From positions 172,895 through 236,894 of the forward strand of contig AZLU01000043.1 of the NCBI GenBank assembly GCA_002224055.1: DNA of 64,000 bases, in the 5' to 3' direction. Position 1 is the stretch's first letter, and each line of letters starts with the position of its first letter. This DNA comes from Pezizomycotina sp. ARF18. Lineage: Eukaryota; Ascomycota. The notes below the pieces were generated by a model. That model did not search any database. It was not told the origin of the DNA and saw nothing but the letters and a program-made list of their open reading frames with translations. The position numbers and the translations under genes are program-made. This document shows, one piece after another, positions 46,470 to 58,557 of this stretch.

Positions 46470-48108
46470 ATGCAGATTCACCGCGCCCTAGCGTTTATAT
46501 CTGCCCTCGGCGCATTCGCTCCCGTCGGGGTCCTTTCCCATTTATCCGATGGCCACGCGATTGAATTCGAACGCGGCACTGCCTATTACAAGGACCCCGG
46601 GGGTGAAAAATAGATCCCGTAAGCGGTCGGCGGGTGATTGTGAAGGATAGCTACGCGGAGGAGAATTTTGCAGAGGTAAATTCGGGATGCTTTTCCCTGT
46701 GATAACTTTGGAATCTTATAAGAAAAAGGAAAATTAGAGGAAGGACAACCTAGAAGAAAAGAAAAGACAGAAAAAAATAAGGAAGGAAAAACGCAGGAGC
46801 GAACTAATGTGGGATACCATAGGGCGAAACTGGTGACTACGTCCGAAAAGGTCTAATGGAGATGGACGACGTATACAGGCGGACACTCGCCGCACAAGAC
46901 TTAGCAGCGCAAAAGATACTCGACATAGTCCCGGACGATAAGATGCCACTCTACTTTCCGACCTCTCCAGGCGACTGAGGAGATGGCGAAGCATTACATA
47001 AACGCGTATAAATGGGCTCGATTGGTCGATTACCACCCTACACCGCGCGACGCGGCCGCGGATAACCTGGCGAGGGACTCGGCAAGCGCAGATGAAAAAA
47101 GTTTGAGAATTTACTTACGGAGCAGACGGACACATGGTGGCGAGAATTAACGCTATGAAGGAACGATTTGGACCGTGGACGCCGGTGGATCCTGCGAGGG
47201 GTTATACGGGGGAGTTTGCGAATGAGAAGGGGTTGTGGGGGAAGTTACGGTTGAGTTTTGTTTCCGCGATAACATGCCTTTCGTGCTTTTTTTCTTTGAG
47301 TGTTTTTTGGTTTTTTTGTGGCGTTATCTACGTAATTTCCTGACTCGTTCGTAATTTCCAGCGCGGCCGAAGAATCCGAAGACGAGGCGGTGATACACCA
47401 AGCGATGGTAAACCTCGGTGGAATCGACGTCGCCAAAAGAATACATGAGAAACACGCAGCCGGCTCTGGCTGCGTCGTATAAGATCCTAGAATATATGGA
47501 ACGCAATGGTAGGACTTGGGCAGGCAGGATGTTCGTTAAATACGCCGGGTTCAACGCGTAGGGGCACTGCAGAAGGTAGGTTGATAGTCTTAAAAGCAAA
47601 AAGTCTCCATGGCTTTCTATCCATCGATGTTCCTGAATCTCTAGTATTCGGGAAAATCTTTTTCTGAATTTCCCGTTTTACATTGTTCATTCTGCGTGAA
47701 AAAGCGGGGGAAAAGCTGGTACTGATCTCCTCCCAACTACAAAATCTAGATGCTCAAGAACTATTGATATCTTCGCCCAGACTCCTCCGCCGTACTCCAA
47801 CGCGTCGACATTGAAGAAGAAGATTAATGTCATCGTCAGCAACGCCGAACCGCCTGCGACGGGCGGTGGCGCAACGGACGGGTTTCACGGCAAGATTGGT
47901 TATAACTACGGTAAACTCGATGCGAATGACGCTCAGTATTTAACGAAAGGCCTACGAATAGGGACGAATGGAGAAATTACAGGAGTGGCTGGTTGGTCGT
48001 AAGGACGAGTACACTGATCCTGATCTCAAGGCTGATATAGAGAGGTTGCCGGGAAATATTCCGTCGCAGAGGTTGGAGGATAAATATGCGACGATATATG
48101 AACAGTGA
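46470..48108 (+). CDS. Predicted secreted protein, multi-exon (possibly two genes)
   Basis: ATG 46470 begins a signal peptide (MQIHRALAFISALGAFAPVG). The mature part reads AIEFERGTAYYKDPGGEK, IDPVSGRRVIVKDSYAEENF, then a GTAAAT donor near 46676. Later blocks: GDYVRKGLMEMDDVYRRTLA, AQKILDIVPDDKMPLYFPTS, MAKHYINAYKWARLVDYHPT, FENLLTEQTDTWWRE, ERFGPWTPVDPARGYTGEFA. An intron ends at TTTCCAG (about 47360), then EESEDEAVIHQAMVNLGGID, LAASYKILEYMERNGRTWAG, MFVKYAGFN and a CAGAAG|GTAGGT donor near 47577. The last part (NVIVSNAEPPATGGGATDGF, EWLVGRKDEYTDPDLKADIE) stops at 48108, just before a GTGAGT. About six frame shifts. No domain is recognised; an effector-like extracellular role is possible. The final part could be a separate gene. 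Confidence 0.5.
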
Positions 48109-48580
48109 GTTAAAACGACCTGAGATGTCGCGCGGTAACTTATTTAAAGAAAGACTTCTTTGGTAATATCGATGCACTGGCAGAATTCGCTAGCTAAATG
48201 TTCTCTGGTATACTTGCTTTCTACGGTTTTGAGGATGATCACTGAAACTAAGGAATCTTTCGAATTCCTATTATAACTCTTGGACATCAATGGAAGCTTC
48301 CATCCTGTGATACAGCTTATAGTGGCCATAGCTATTATTGCTAACTATTCTGTCTCTTCTTTTTGTATTATGTCCCTATTGTCGATTGCTTTCATTGTTT
48401 TCAATTTCATGGTTTATTCTTCGCTCGTGGTGAATTTAGCTACTGTAGAAACAAAGAAAACAAATATTAAAGAAAGAAATTAGCCAAGAAAAGGGTCACC
48501 AAATGGCAAACAGTTGCTTCCAAACTACCATCAACTACCAACCTACCAACCTACGCCGAATCTACCAAACAACATGTAAC
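48109..48580. other. Intergenic AT-rich stretch
   Basis: The hydrophobic frame 48280-48483 looks like translated AT-rich DNA rather than a membrane protein. Confidence 0.35.
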
Positions 48581-49624
48581 ATGGCGAGTTATTTAGGCTT
48601 CAGGCGTCCACTCCCCCGACTCTGTGCTGGAACTGCTGGGGAAAAGCACGAAGGTGGATTCAGATTCCCTCATACCAGCGCACCGTCCACGAAAGAGAAA
48701 CTACGGCGCGAACTCGGGGTCTCGAAGCCCACGAATCCGAACTACGAAAACAGGCTCCGGTCAATAATCTGTTCCAATTGCTGGTCAACCGGCGACAAAT
48801 GGCACCTCACCGAGGATTGCACGAAACCCGCTTTGTCAACTGCTGAGAGGGAAGTGGCGAGGGTCGCCGCTGGAGTTCCGATGAGAGCGTTCTGGACAAC
48901 GCATTTGATGACGCATCGAGACGACGAGGTAAAGAATAAGAAGTCACAACAGGAGGAGATGATGTCGCTTCCCCTTGATCAATCTTTTCATAGGTCGGAG
49001 TCGCCAAGCGGACCGAGATTCGGAGGCGGATGCAACTCGGAGTCGCTCTTTGACCTGGAATTTCTGGCACTATAGCCGCAGAGCTTGTCATGTCCACCGC
49101 CGTCGCCGACGTATGCGGAGGTTACGCACAACGATTCTGTGGGGTTAAGGGACGGAGTAGTCGCTGGGGGGAGACAGTTAGGACTTTCGGGTGGAGACAC
49201 GAAGAACGCGGAGACTAGGATTGATGCAGGGCAGGATATGCCGCTCGTCGATTTATCCGGGAGATCGGACGATGAAAAATTGATGTTGGGGGGTCTACCT
49301 CAACAGTAAATCAGCGGATAGCAAACGGAGCCTCGCTGCTCGATTTAGACCTCGTGTCTCCTTCCCTCGGGTTAGCAAAGGCGCGCGATTTCCCTCCAAC
49401 ACGACGACGCTGGACAACGAGCTATCATTAGAAATAAAGCGACGCGCGAGGACTCGATACACGACACCGTAAAGTTATTACTCGAGGAAAATAGGGCTCC
49501 GAGGACAGCGAACCAGTCTTTACCGGCCCAGAACGCTTCCCTGATCGATGCACTGGCGAAGCAAAACGACGCTCTGGCGAAGCAGAATGAGACTTTGCTC
49601 GCTTTGTTACTCAAGAGAGATTAA
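48581..49624 (+). CDS. CCHC zinc-knuckle/SIM/coiled-coil protein, copy I
   Basis: ATG 48581 (MASYLGFRRPLP). Knuckle 1 CWNCWGK.. lies in a neighbouring frame, continued by HEGGFRFPHTS, where the last cysteine seems lost. Linker STKEKLRRELGVSKPTNPNY, knuckle 2 ICSNCWSTGDKWHLTEDC. Downstream: YAEVTHNDSVGLRDGVV, MPLVDLSGRSDDEK (SUMO-interaction-like with a following acidic patch), ASLLDLDLVSPSLGLAKARD (matching SLSDLDF in copy H) and a coil REDSIHDTVKLLLEENRAP, QNASLIDALAKQNDALAKQN, ETLLALLLKRD ending at 49624. Four to five frame changes. An alternative in-frame start is 48503. Converges with copy J (tails 186 bases apart). Confidence 0.6.
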
Positions 49625-49809
49625 TAGATACGCGATAGACGATAAGAGTGGAGTATTACTTCGTGTTTTCGTCGCTAAGATGAAACCATCTAAGTACTGC
49701 TAGCGCTCCGATATATGCAATAAATTTTCGTGGATAATTGTGGTTGTCTCCCGCCAGTTACTCAAGTATAGCGATTTAATTAAAATAATTAATCTTCCTC
49801 GCCCTTAAT

Positions 49810-51218
49810 TTACCCCAGCTTGCCCTGCAAAAGCGTTACATTCCTCATTAAAACAGCCAGCTTCTCATCGATAACTCCAACGTGCGGTCCAAACGTTTCA
49901 ATTCCCTTAACTCCATAGGCATGTTAATCATCAGAGAATTACGCTGCTGAATAACGTTCTCGCGCCAGTTTTGCAACGCTTCGAGACGCTGCCTCGTACT
50001 ACGGAGTACATCGCTCTCGTTTTCGTAATCGAGCGCATGGTTGCTGCCACGTTGATTTTGTCCTTGGCGGACGGAGACTGGGGTTTAAGAAACCTGTAGT
50101 CGACGGGGGCGGGTGGTTGCGGTGCCGAGGTGTTGGCGGAAGGAGCTGGAATCTCTACGACGGAGGCGGAAGACGCGTTCGAACCTTCTTCGTCGCTGGG
50201 GTTGAAATCTTGGCCTATATCCTCAGCGGGAAGGTTAGAAAGTTCCAGAACAGAAATATTGTTGTCATCTGGAAGGCTGTCGTTGCCATCGGGACTGTTT
50301 TCGTAGGAAGGTTGATCAATCCTGATGAGCTCTTCTCTCGCGAGGCGTTCGGAAACGTGATCCTGCGGTACTGTTGTAATTCGTAGAGGCGGTCCAAACC
50401 GTAGTTGACTGCGCCGAACCGTGCATCTTCGATCCATGGAGACGACTCGGCTCCATCTTCGGAGAGGTTGTCGTTTTCCGAGTTACTTTCTTCGACTAGA
50501 TCGATGTGATCCGCTTGGGTTCTGACATTGGTCGCGGCGGACCTGGGCATGGGAGAATTTTTTTCTTCAATATTCATAGGAGTTCGATTTTGGTCCAAAC
50601 GATACCCGAATGCCGATCTCTATCCAAGCGACCATCCAACAACCCACCCTCCAACGCGTCGATCAGCAACCCCGCCAGCTCACCAGCGCAGCTTCATCGT
50701 CATCGAGTTCGATCGGCCTAGCCTTCGTTCCCTCCCCTCTTCACGATTGCCATCTTCTACCACCTCTTCCTCTTCATCAACGCCCTCGTCTACGCCCATA
50801 TCTTCCTCCCTGTCCTCGTTCCTCCTGATATCCACAACCTCCAACCCACCACACCTCTCACACTTAACCTCCCTCAACCACTCCTCCCATTGACGCTTTA
50901 CTCCCCTTGTCAAAAGTGGCAACACCTCCAACACCTTCTACACATCGGCCGTTTTTCCCCCGCTACTAGTTCGACTTTAGGATTCGGACAGGAGAAATCG
51001 AAGTGGTCGCCGGTTCCGCGGCAGTTGGAGCAGACGACGTTGCGGAGCATGTGCTTATAGCGGGTGTCCGGGATGGGTAGGGAAAGCTTTATCCGGAGCT
51101 TTTCTTTGTCGTAGAGGGAGATCATGGGGTGCGGGCAGGCGTCCCATGCGTGGGAGGCCTCGAAGCAGTTGTAGCAGGGGGAGGTTAGGGGTTGGCGGGG
51201 GTGGAAGTGGATCGTCAT
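49810..51218 (-). CDS. CCHC zinc-knuckle/SIM/coiled-coil protein, copy J
   Basis: ATG 51218 (MTIHFHPRQPLTSP) leads directly into a perfect knuckle CYNCFEASHAWDAC, the linker YDKEKLRIKLSLPIPDTRY and knuckle 2 VCSNCRGTGDHFDFSC. Then LTRGVKRQWEEWLREVKCER, a strongly acidic stretch (about 50860-50740), VRTQADHIDLVEESNSENDN (SUMO-interaction-like plus acidic tail), LYELQQYRRITF, NISVLELSNLPAEDIGQDF, Pro/Ser-rich linkers and a C-terminal coil (DVLRSTRQRLEALQNWRENV, MELRELKRLD, VIDEKLAVLMRNVTLLQGKL) to the stop at 49810. The frame breaks at four or more points. Both knuckles lie intact in one frame, making this a good family reference. Confidence 0.65.
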
Positions 51219-52363
51219 TTTGGCGGGACGCGGTGGTTTGACGGCATTAGATTCGGTTGAAGCTTCGATGGAGATTCGAAGATGAGAGAAAGAAGAAGGA
51301 CGAGGAAGATTAATTAAGGAAGGAGTCAACACTACACAGGCGTCTAAATTTAGCCAGAAGTATATAGCAAGCAAGATAATAACAGCAGTAAGGAGGCGTT
51401 CGTCGAAGATTGATACTAAACGTCGGCGAAATTTAAAAATTGGCGGTTTGATATGAAGAACATGAACAATTTCCTTAAGATGAGAACTGATAGAGCGACA
51501 TGAAAGTGTGACAAGAGAATTAAAAGTTTACGATCTCGGTAGAGTCTTATCTATTGTTGGATCGAGTGAGTGGTTGCTAGAAGAAGAAAAAAATATGAAT
51601 AATTGATTGAATAAAAAATGCTTTAGACAAGCGGGCAAAGAACCGCGTTAGACGCCGCGTATTAAACTCAATTTTCTTTTCTATTCACTATATTGTTTTT
51701 TGTTTTTATTGAACAACGGCAATAATTCAGACAGCTGGCAAAGGGGAATTTCAGCGCTTTGATAAACTGCCGAGGTTTGCTCAAGGTGAACTCTGATGCT
51801 GCGATTTATTATTGAAAAGATCATTGCGGGTTTCGCTACAGCGCGAAATATTCAAGAATAGCCGACGGAAGTCAGAGTGGAGGAGCCCAGGATTGAAGAT
51901 GTCATATGAAAGAATCGCAGCGGTGCTGTTTCAAAGTCAAACGATCGTTATTATAGTGTACCGACCTCATACGATTCCGACGCGAAAGGCCACGAAGACA
52001 GCACGCAAATATAGCTAAAATACCACCGAAATTTCATAAGTTTTCATGTATTTGGGGGTGGGGGGGGGGGGGGAACGCAATAGAAGAGAATGTAGGTTAT
52101 AAAACTTAAGTACATTAAAAACATTTAAAACGAAAAAACGAGAACGCCACGAATGCCTGAGAACGCCTTTTGTTTTCGCCAAGAGTGAAAGAATGGAAAC
52201 CAAAATATACAAATGACAACAGATTTGAATACCAAGTGACGAGCACGGGAAGCAAGGTGTTTTTGAACCCCAAATCTATGCAAAAAGGAAGAAGTATGAT
52301 GTTGACAGGCGGCTGAGGACATACGCGATAGAAACCCCGTGGAAAGAAGATTTAACAGTCCGC
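51219..52363. other. Gene-free stretch with G14 run
   Basis: No supported gene. A G14 run lies at 52060-52073. Confidence 0.4.
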
Positions 52364-53065
52364 TCAGAACCTGAACTTCGCACTGCTTGGCTTGTCCACC
52401 TTCTTCACTTTGATCGGGATGCACTTCTTATCCTTGCCATCGGGTCCCACTTAATTTCCTCATACTCATGTTTCTTCCCGCTATCATGGTGCTCCTGAGA
52501 ACAATGCAAGAATGTCTCGCCGTTCCACCGTCCCCGATCTCCAAGTACTTGTTCGTGCTATCAAACTTGATTTGCCTATCGACCTGGAATCCCTCCTTGA
52601 GGACCGGCGCGTCGTCCTTAGCCTTGCTCTTGTCGTGGGACACCATCAGAAGCGGAGAAGAACTCCGTCGAGCTTAACAGCGAGCGCGTGCTTCTGGCCA
52701 GCTCCGTCGTGGCGGACTAACATGCCCTTGCGGTTGAGGCTGAACGTGGGGTCGAGCTTAGCGGACTTGGACGTGTCGATGAAGAGCGCGCTCTCGCCTT
52801 TGAAGGTCGGGCTGAGACTGTCTCTGAACAAAGTGATGTATTTGCCGTGTATGTTGCTGAGAGATTTCAGAAGGGGGAAAGGGTAATATAATGTTAGTAC
52901 GGAGGCAGAGAAATCAAAGAGGCAGGATTGCACGAAAGGGCCGGGAGTAACGTACCTGCCATCGGCTTCGACCTCCAGGCCAAAGAGCACCTTATTGGGA
53001 TTATCCGCCATGACGAGGGGGGCACCGATGGCCAAGAGGGCAATGATGGACGCGTAGGTTTTCAT
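52364..53065 (-). CDS. Small secreted protein P of a three-gene family
   Basis: ATG 53065 with a clear signal peptide (MKTYASIIALLAIGAPLVMA). Exon 1 ends VLFGLEVEADG and splits a Ser codon at a GTACGT donor (52955). The acceptor CTCTCAG is at about 52857 (99-base intron). Exon 2: NIHGKYITLFRDSLSPTFKG, LDPTFSLNRKGMLVRHDGAG, APVLKEGFQVDRQIKFDSTN, then in the next frame GETFLHCSQEHHDSGKKHEY, EEIKWDP and KKCIPIKVKKVDKPSSAKFR, stop 52364. Two cysteines in the mature part. The splice position, FGLxVE start, ETFLHC and the SAKFR end are shared with gene Q. Three one-base shifts. Secreted, function unknown; effector-like. TATA-like TTATAAAA at about 53190. Confidence 0.65.
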
Positions 53066-55141
53066 TGCTGCTATAAGGGCGTTGACTTGACTTTTGTGAT
53101 AGGGAAATGATTAGTCGCTTTTGCGTTGGTCAGTCTGTAGGAGGAGGGTTTTTGTGGGTGGTCTGGGACACAGAACAGCTAGGCTCGAAAATTTTATAAT
53201 AACTCAGTGGGAGGACAGTACTTTGATGTAATGAAGTTTGATTTCTTTTCGTTTGGCCAAGGCGTCCGTCTTATATAATAAGCTCGAGAGCTCGACAACC
53301 GCGCCGCCCCAGCCGAACAGGAACGTCACAGCCCCTTTTGGAATCTTCCAAGCCCTGCTACTCATCTTGCGCATGATCTCAATAGGCGGATGTTGTCTAT
53401 TACCAACCAACCCAGGCACGATCGAGGCTAAATAGCCGCATTTAACGACACTGCCAAACGGGGGCGGTTCCCGCCACATGGCTGGAAGATGTCAATGCCA
53501 ACGTTCATGCAGGACGGGTAAGTTATAAAATTGCCGGTTAAATTTAGATAGAGTGGCGTGAGTTGTTCATCGGGAGGCTTGGAATCTTTATACGTTCGAA
53601 GTGAAGCTTTACGACATATTTTTTTTTTCTTTTTGCTTTTTGTTTCTATGACGGATCGAGGCGGCCTAATAAACGGCTCTTTTGAAACATCTCGTCCCCC
53701 GTGCATGGCGCCCGGGGGCAGCCAGGATGTGATGTCATGAATGATCTTTATACCACGCTGCTCGTTCTGATGGGATTCATGAGTATCGTCCGATTACTAG
53801 GAATCAGAGCAATCTTCGGGAAATAGAGCCAGTAAAATTATAGACTCGTAGTATGGCACATATCGCCGCATGGCTGGTGTGTTTAGGCTGAAACGTTTAG
53901 CGCCGAAGTTGGAGTTCTAAATAGCCATACGATAACCTTTGCCCTGCAAGAGAACGCCAATTCCAACCGGAAAACGTAGCTAGAAATTCAAGACCAACGA
54001 GTGATAATAACAGAAAATTGGACGAAGAAAACCGATCAACCTCTAAGCCTTCGTTTGCCATCCGGCCACTCAGGCTCATCTTATTGACTGGCTTTTCGGC
54101 TTCCGGGACCTTTTAGCTCTCATCCGTGGCCGCTAAGGTTGGGCCTGATAATCGCCGATTGGATCAGAAAATTCCGAGAGAAAATATATTCTCTGAGACT
54201 AAAGTGAGTACTGTGGTAGGAGATTGACAGATTTGTCAATGCGCATGGATTTGTAGCCTTCTATGGAATTTTAACCCAAGCAGGACCGCAAATACAATCA
54301 ACGTCAAGTTCAAGATTGAGTTTAATTCGGTACACCGTGCGGCATGCCTGCCCTTCAACCTCAAAATATTGAGCTTTGCGCACATTATTAACCCTGTCTT
54401 GGCTTGAAACGAAAACAGAAAAAAATCGTTAGAGACTTAGGATTCAAGCTTTAACGTGAGGGTATAGAATCATACATAGGTAATGAACCAGAAGGATTTA
54501 TGCCGGATTGAGCAGAAAGCGATATACTCATGGATTTTTTTATCCAACTTAGTTTTTTTTTTTTTTTTTTTTCCCCAAAGACAAGATTCACCGGGTTGGA
54601 GGCGCATTTCAAGTCAATCTTCCTTGGCAGGATTACTATTTAATTGTTCCATCCAAGCTTCTATACTCACCGATAGGTCCTTCCGATTCAGAAACAAAGC
54701 TTTTCATGGCTTTTCATGTGGTGTGGGATTCTCAATTGGAGTTTAGAAAGTACCTGTTTTGATCGTTGCTTGAATTTCAAAATATATACAAGGTTGAAGC
54801 AGAAACAGAAAAACTCAGATCGCACCCAACATGCAAGGAAAAGACAGAACAATTGGAAGAAACAAGGGAAAGATCGTGAACGCCGTCCGTGCTTTTAACT
54901 CCGTATGCTTGCTAGACCCTTTTGAATGAAAGCAGAAAGTGGAAGGCAGAAAGAACAAATTGCTAAAAGAATGAATCATGTGGGAGAACAAAGCTATGAG
55001 GACAAGAAATGAAGACAAGAAAAGAGTAAAGGAAACGAAAGGCAAACATGCGACCGGGAGACCGAATGCCTCGGTAGAAAAAACGAAAAAAAAGAAAAGC
55101 GATCGGTCTGTTTAAAAACCTGTCAGTGGATTGGAAACGAA
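53066..55141. other. Intergenic stretch between P and Q
   Basis: No firmly supported gene. Minus frames 53204-53479 and 53428-53706 lack motifs. A T22 tract lies at about 54549-54571. Confidence 0.35.
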
Positions 55142-55965
55142 TTACATCCTGAACTTAGCGCTGTGGCTCCCACGCTTCTCGACCTTCTTCTTCTCAACCA
55201 TCAACTTGATCGGAGCGCAGCCTTTGTAATCCTTTGTTCCCCAAGTGATCTCCTTCAAATCGACGTCCCGGTTTTTGTTCTCCTTGTTGTCGAAGGACCC
55301 GGTATCAAAGCAGTGTAAGAATGTTTCCTCCTTCTTAACTTGCCTACGTCCAAAGTCAGATACTCCTTGCCTTGTTCCTTGACAATCTTCGCCGTCGCTT
55401 TGGTGTAGCCCTGTGGGCGGGTTCCCTCTGGAGGTTAATCATTAAAAGTAAAGAAGACAGGTCCCCTTTCGGAGTGAGGTCAATGTTAAGGGTATTGGCT
55501 TTGTTTTCCTTTTGGTGGCTGTAGTACATAAGGGAGTGATCGGTCGAATTAATGGAGAAATTGTAGTCGTCGTTAACGTTGAGGTCGACCATCATTGCCT
55601 TCTTGTTGTGGAATCTGTCGTCGGCGACCCTGATAGAGGTGACCCACCGGTTCTGGACGGCAGACAAAGCAGCAGGATTACTAAAGTTCGTGTTCCATTA
55701 TGAGTAAAGATGCAGGTTGAAACAATAGAGGAGATGGACTCAACGTAAAGGGCCAGGAGTTGGTTAGATCATACCTTTTCATAGAATCTTCAGAAACTTC
55801 AACTTTAAGGCCAAAGGTGTTGTCCTGATGAGAGTTGGCGTTGGGCTTAGCGGAGCCGCTAGTCTTTGCGCTGCTAGCAGAGGCTGAGGGAGTAGCGGTG
55901 CCAGTGGCGGCGGCGAGTGGGGCAGCAAGGGCCAAGAGAGCGAGGACGGAAGTACTGGTCTTCAT
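55142..55965 (-). CDS. Small secreted protein Q of a three-gene family
   Basis: ATG 55965 with a signal peptide (MKTSTSVLALLALAAPLAAA), then a Ser/Thr/Ala-rich spacer and TFGLKVEVSEDSMK. The donor GTATGA (55774) and an acceptor near 55681 give a 94-base intron that splits a Ser codon exactly as in gene P. Exon 2: ALSAVQNRWVTSIRVADDRF, MMVDLNVNDDYNFSINSTDH, NTLNIDLTPKGDLSSLLL, then in a new frame TKATAKIVKEQGKEYLTLDV, KEETFLHCFDTGSFDNKENK, LKEITWGTKDYKGCAPIKLM, ending HSAKFRM at 55142. Two mature cysteines as in P. Two or three one-base shifts. Possible TATA box (TATATAAA) near 56225. Secreted, effector-like. Confidence 0.65.
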
Positions 55966-57534
55966 TGTTTTGCTGAGGTAGTTGTCCTGAAATGCTATTA
56001 AGTGGCTTGAGAAGCTGGTGGTTCTCTTGAGGGATTGAAAATTTGCTGTTGGAAGGCTAAGATATAACTTTGCGAGATCGCTGAGGATAAGTAGGTAATA
56101 AAGTAGAAAGAAGTATGAAAATGAAAAGTAGCTGAAGATGCTGGAAGTAGATTGTTGTGAAGCTGCAGTAGAGAACTAATTGATACTGATCTGATGTTTT
56201 GGTTTCGAAGGCGATCGACGCTGTTTATATATTAGAGTCCCCGACCTAATTTGTTCTCACCTCGGTCGTGTCGCTGCGACTGTATCGTGAACACTAAACA
56301 GGAATTCAAGTTTACGCTACTATTGCTGCATTAATTAATACTACCAAGCACCGCCATTAACTACGGTTGAAACCAATGCATTACCTGTACACCGCCCAAG
56401 TCCGTATGTAGCCCTATACTCCCGATTTAGGATAAAGCGGCTCAGGCTTCCCCATAAAACGTTTCCTCGTAGGGTGACTCTGCCGGCAACGTCAATGCAT
56501 AACGTTCCCGTCGGCTAAAATTCGCCGGTGCCAATAACCGGTACTGCGGAGAACCATAGCATTAATAGTTTAGGGTTTTAAGGCTGAGCGTTGTCGTGCT
56601 ACCTCCCCCGACTGCCTGATAAGACACATTAGAAGACAGCATCGCAAGGCTAGACCCCAAAAGAAAATAGGAAACGGAGCATGGTTTGCTAAAAGATGGT
56701 CTGCTTTAGCTTGACATGCGGTTGCGAGATAATACGTACCAGCATTACACTCACAACAAGCTCTAAGACTCAACTAAATTGCTGCTAGTGCCATTGAAAA
56801 CACCGGTTAGCCATCCGTAGTGTATGGGCTGAGCAGCGCTAGAGATACAACAGCATAAACAATGCTATATACATCAGCGGCTAAATCTTCGGTCAGGAAT
56901 AAGAGCAACAAAACGAAGTGAACCGTATAAATACGAACGTAGAGCCAATTAAAAGCCAACATTTAAGTAAGCCACAGCCAAAGCCTCTTATGCTTAAGAT
57001 TTTATCGTCGCCAGATTAATTTAGAGCTTTTATAACGCAAAAGCCGACGCTAAAAGTTATCGTGTTTAACGGCGCGTATACGAGGAGGAAGGCTGATCTA
57101 CAAGAATTTTTGTGGTGCAACTTTTCCCTTTCCGTTTACCGTAGCATTAGTATGTTTCCGTTAGCAGTTCGACTTTGCCTCGACTTCATTTCGTGACAAG
57201 CCCATGTGCATACAACTTTGCACTCAACAATAGAATGGATACTTTCCACAGCTCCAACCAGCAGAAGTTAGAGTTATACGAAGTTGAGATTCGGAATTTA
57301 CAATGTCTGAGCTTTTTTTTTTTTTTTTTTTTTGATAAATTCGCGTATGTAATAACAAATAGGTCGTCTTGGAATTTTTCTAGGAGCTTTTTCCGGAACG
57401 ATGTCCATGACTGTAACGGGCGCGCGATCGCATAGCCAAAAACATCAAAATACAAAGAACAAAAAAAATACAAGTCTATTGAATAACTTTTATCCCCTCT
57501 TTCTTGAAGCCTAAATCTCATTGTGAATTTACTA
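55966..57534. other. Gene-free stretch between Q and R
   Basis: No supported gene. T21 tract at about 57312-57332. Confidence 0.4.
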
Positions 57535-58299
57535 TCACGGCTTGAAGTTCATCTTCAACCAAAGTTCCGTACAATCATTCGTATATGGTTTCTTCCTCTT
57601 CGGCCCCGTCCTCTTAGCGCCCCACGTCAGTGGCAACAGCTTCGCTTCCTCATTCGACTTATCCGGCCTCGCCGCAATAAACCGCCTCCCTGCAAGCTCG
57701 ATCCGGACTCGGCACCGGACAGCTCGTCCACGTAAACGTGAACCTGTGATCTTTCGGAATGCCCCTGACTTTAACGTACTGCGACCCATCGGGACTCCGT
57801 TTGCCAGTTTACATCTCTGGCGGGTATGAGCGGCGTGGAATGAGTACGCATCACTTTTTCGTCGTTAGCATCATGAGCGTTTTTAGCTGCCAGGCTTCGG
57901 AGCGGAGTTTGCGTCGTCTGCAGTGTTTTCGGAGGGAATACGAGGATTATGGGGCCGTTGTCGGTTTTGTAGGAGAGGCGACCGTCGTCGTCGAGGGTGA
58001 AGGGGTACGTTGTGGGCGGGGTTGGGTTTTCGGTCTAAGGATGCCCAAGTTGAGGTATAGAGACGGCTCAGCCGGCGGGACGCTGGCGAGAACTATTTTG
58101 GGCGCCGTTGAGCTCTTTTCTTCTGTTTTCACGTTGGGCGGATTATTGTTAGATTTGCTGGGTGGAAAGTGGTGGAAAGGCTGTATCTCGACTTACTTAT
58201 CGAACGGAACGACGACCTCTAGGTTGAAATCCCTGTTAGGTTCGCGAGTGTAGATTGAATAAGCAAAGTAATAAGAGTAACAATGAACAATGATGCCAT
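57535..58299 (-). CDS. Small secreted protein R, divergent member of the family
   Basis: ATG 58299 with a signal peptide (MASLFIVTLITLLIQSTLAN), then DFNLEVVVPFDK after one missing G in AGGGAT. The donor GTAAGT (58196) and acceptor AAAACAG (about 58123) give a 74-base intron directly after the F-x-L-x-V block, the same place as in P and Q. Exon 2: SSTAPKIVLASVPPAEPSLY, LNLGILRPKTQ, YPFTLDDDGRLSYKTDNGPI (compare FSLNRKGMLV in P), QTESRWVAV, QYVKVRGIPKDHRFTFTW, FIAARPDKSNEEAKLLPLTW and a final C-x-x-LWLKMNFKP at 57535. The family tie rests on layout, intron position and the FTL..DG.L block, so it is weaker than P-Q. Several frame shifts. Secreted, effector-like. Confidence 0.5.
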
Positions 58300-58557
58300 A
58301 GTTTCCTCGGCTAATAAGATCGTGGTGCGGTTGGTAGCTTGGTTGGAGCTGAGTGATAAATAGGAGTATATTGTCAATGGATAAGCTAGAAAGCTGACTA
58401 GTCAGTTTACCAAAGCCTTTTCTGATAAGCCCGCGTTCTTATAGTCATAGAAGCCGACAATTTTGAGGAGACACAACCGAGAGGCGTAGAAGGCAGACGT
58501 AAGTCCGCCTGCCCAGCAATGAAATACGGCGGTTCAACGGTTTCTTTTGATATCCAT

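Noticed and set aside
48280-48483. Small membrane protein
   Set aside because: Hydrophobic residues follow from AT-rich codons; no conserved neighbour or start context.
57759-58253. 164-codon plus frame resembling a membrane protein
   Set aside because: Shadow of secreted gene R on the minus strand, which has a signal peptide, intron signals and paralogues.
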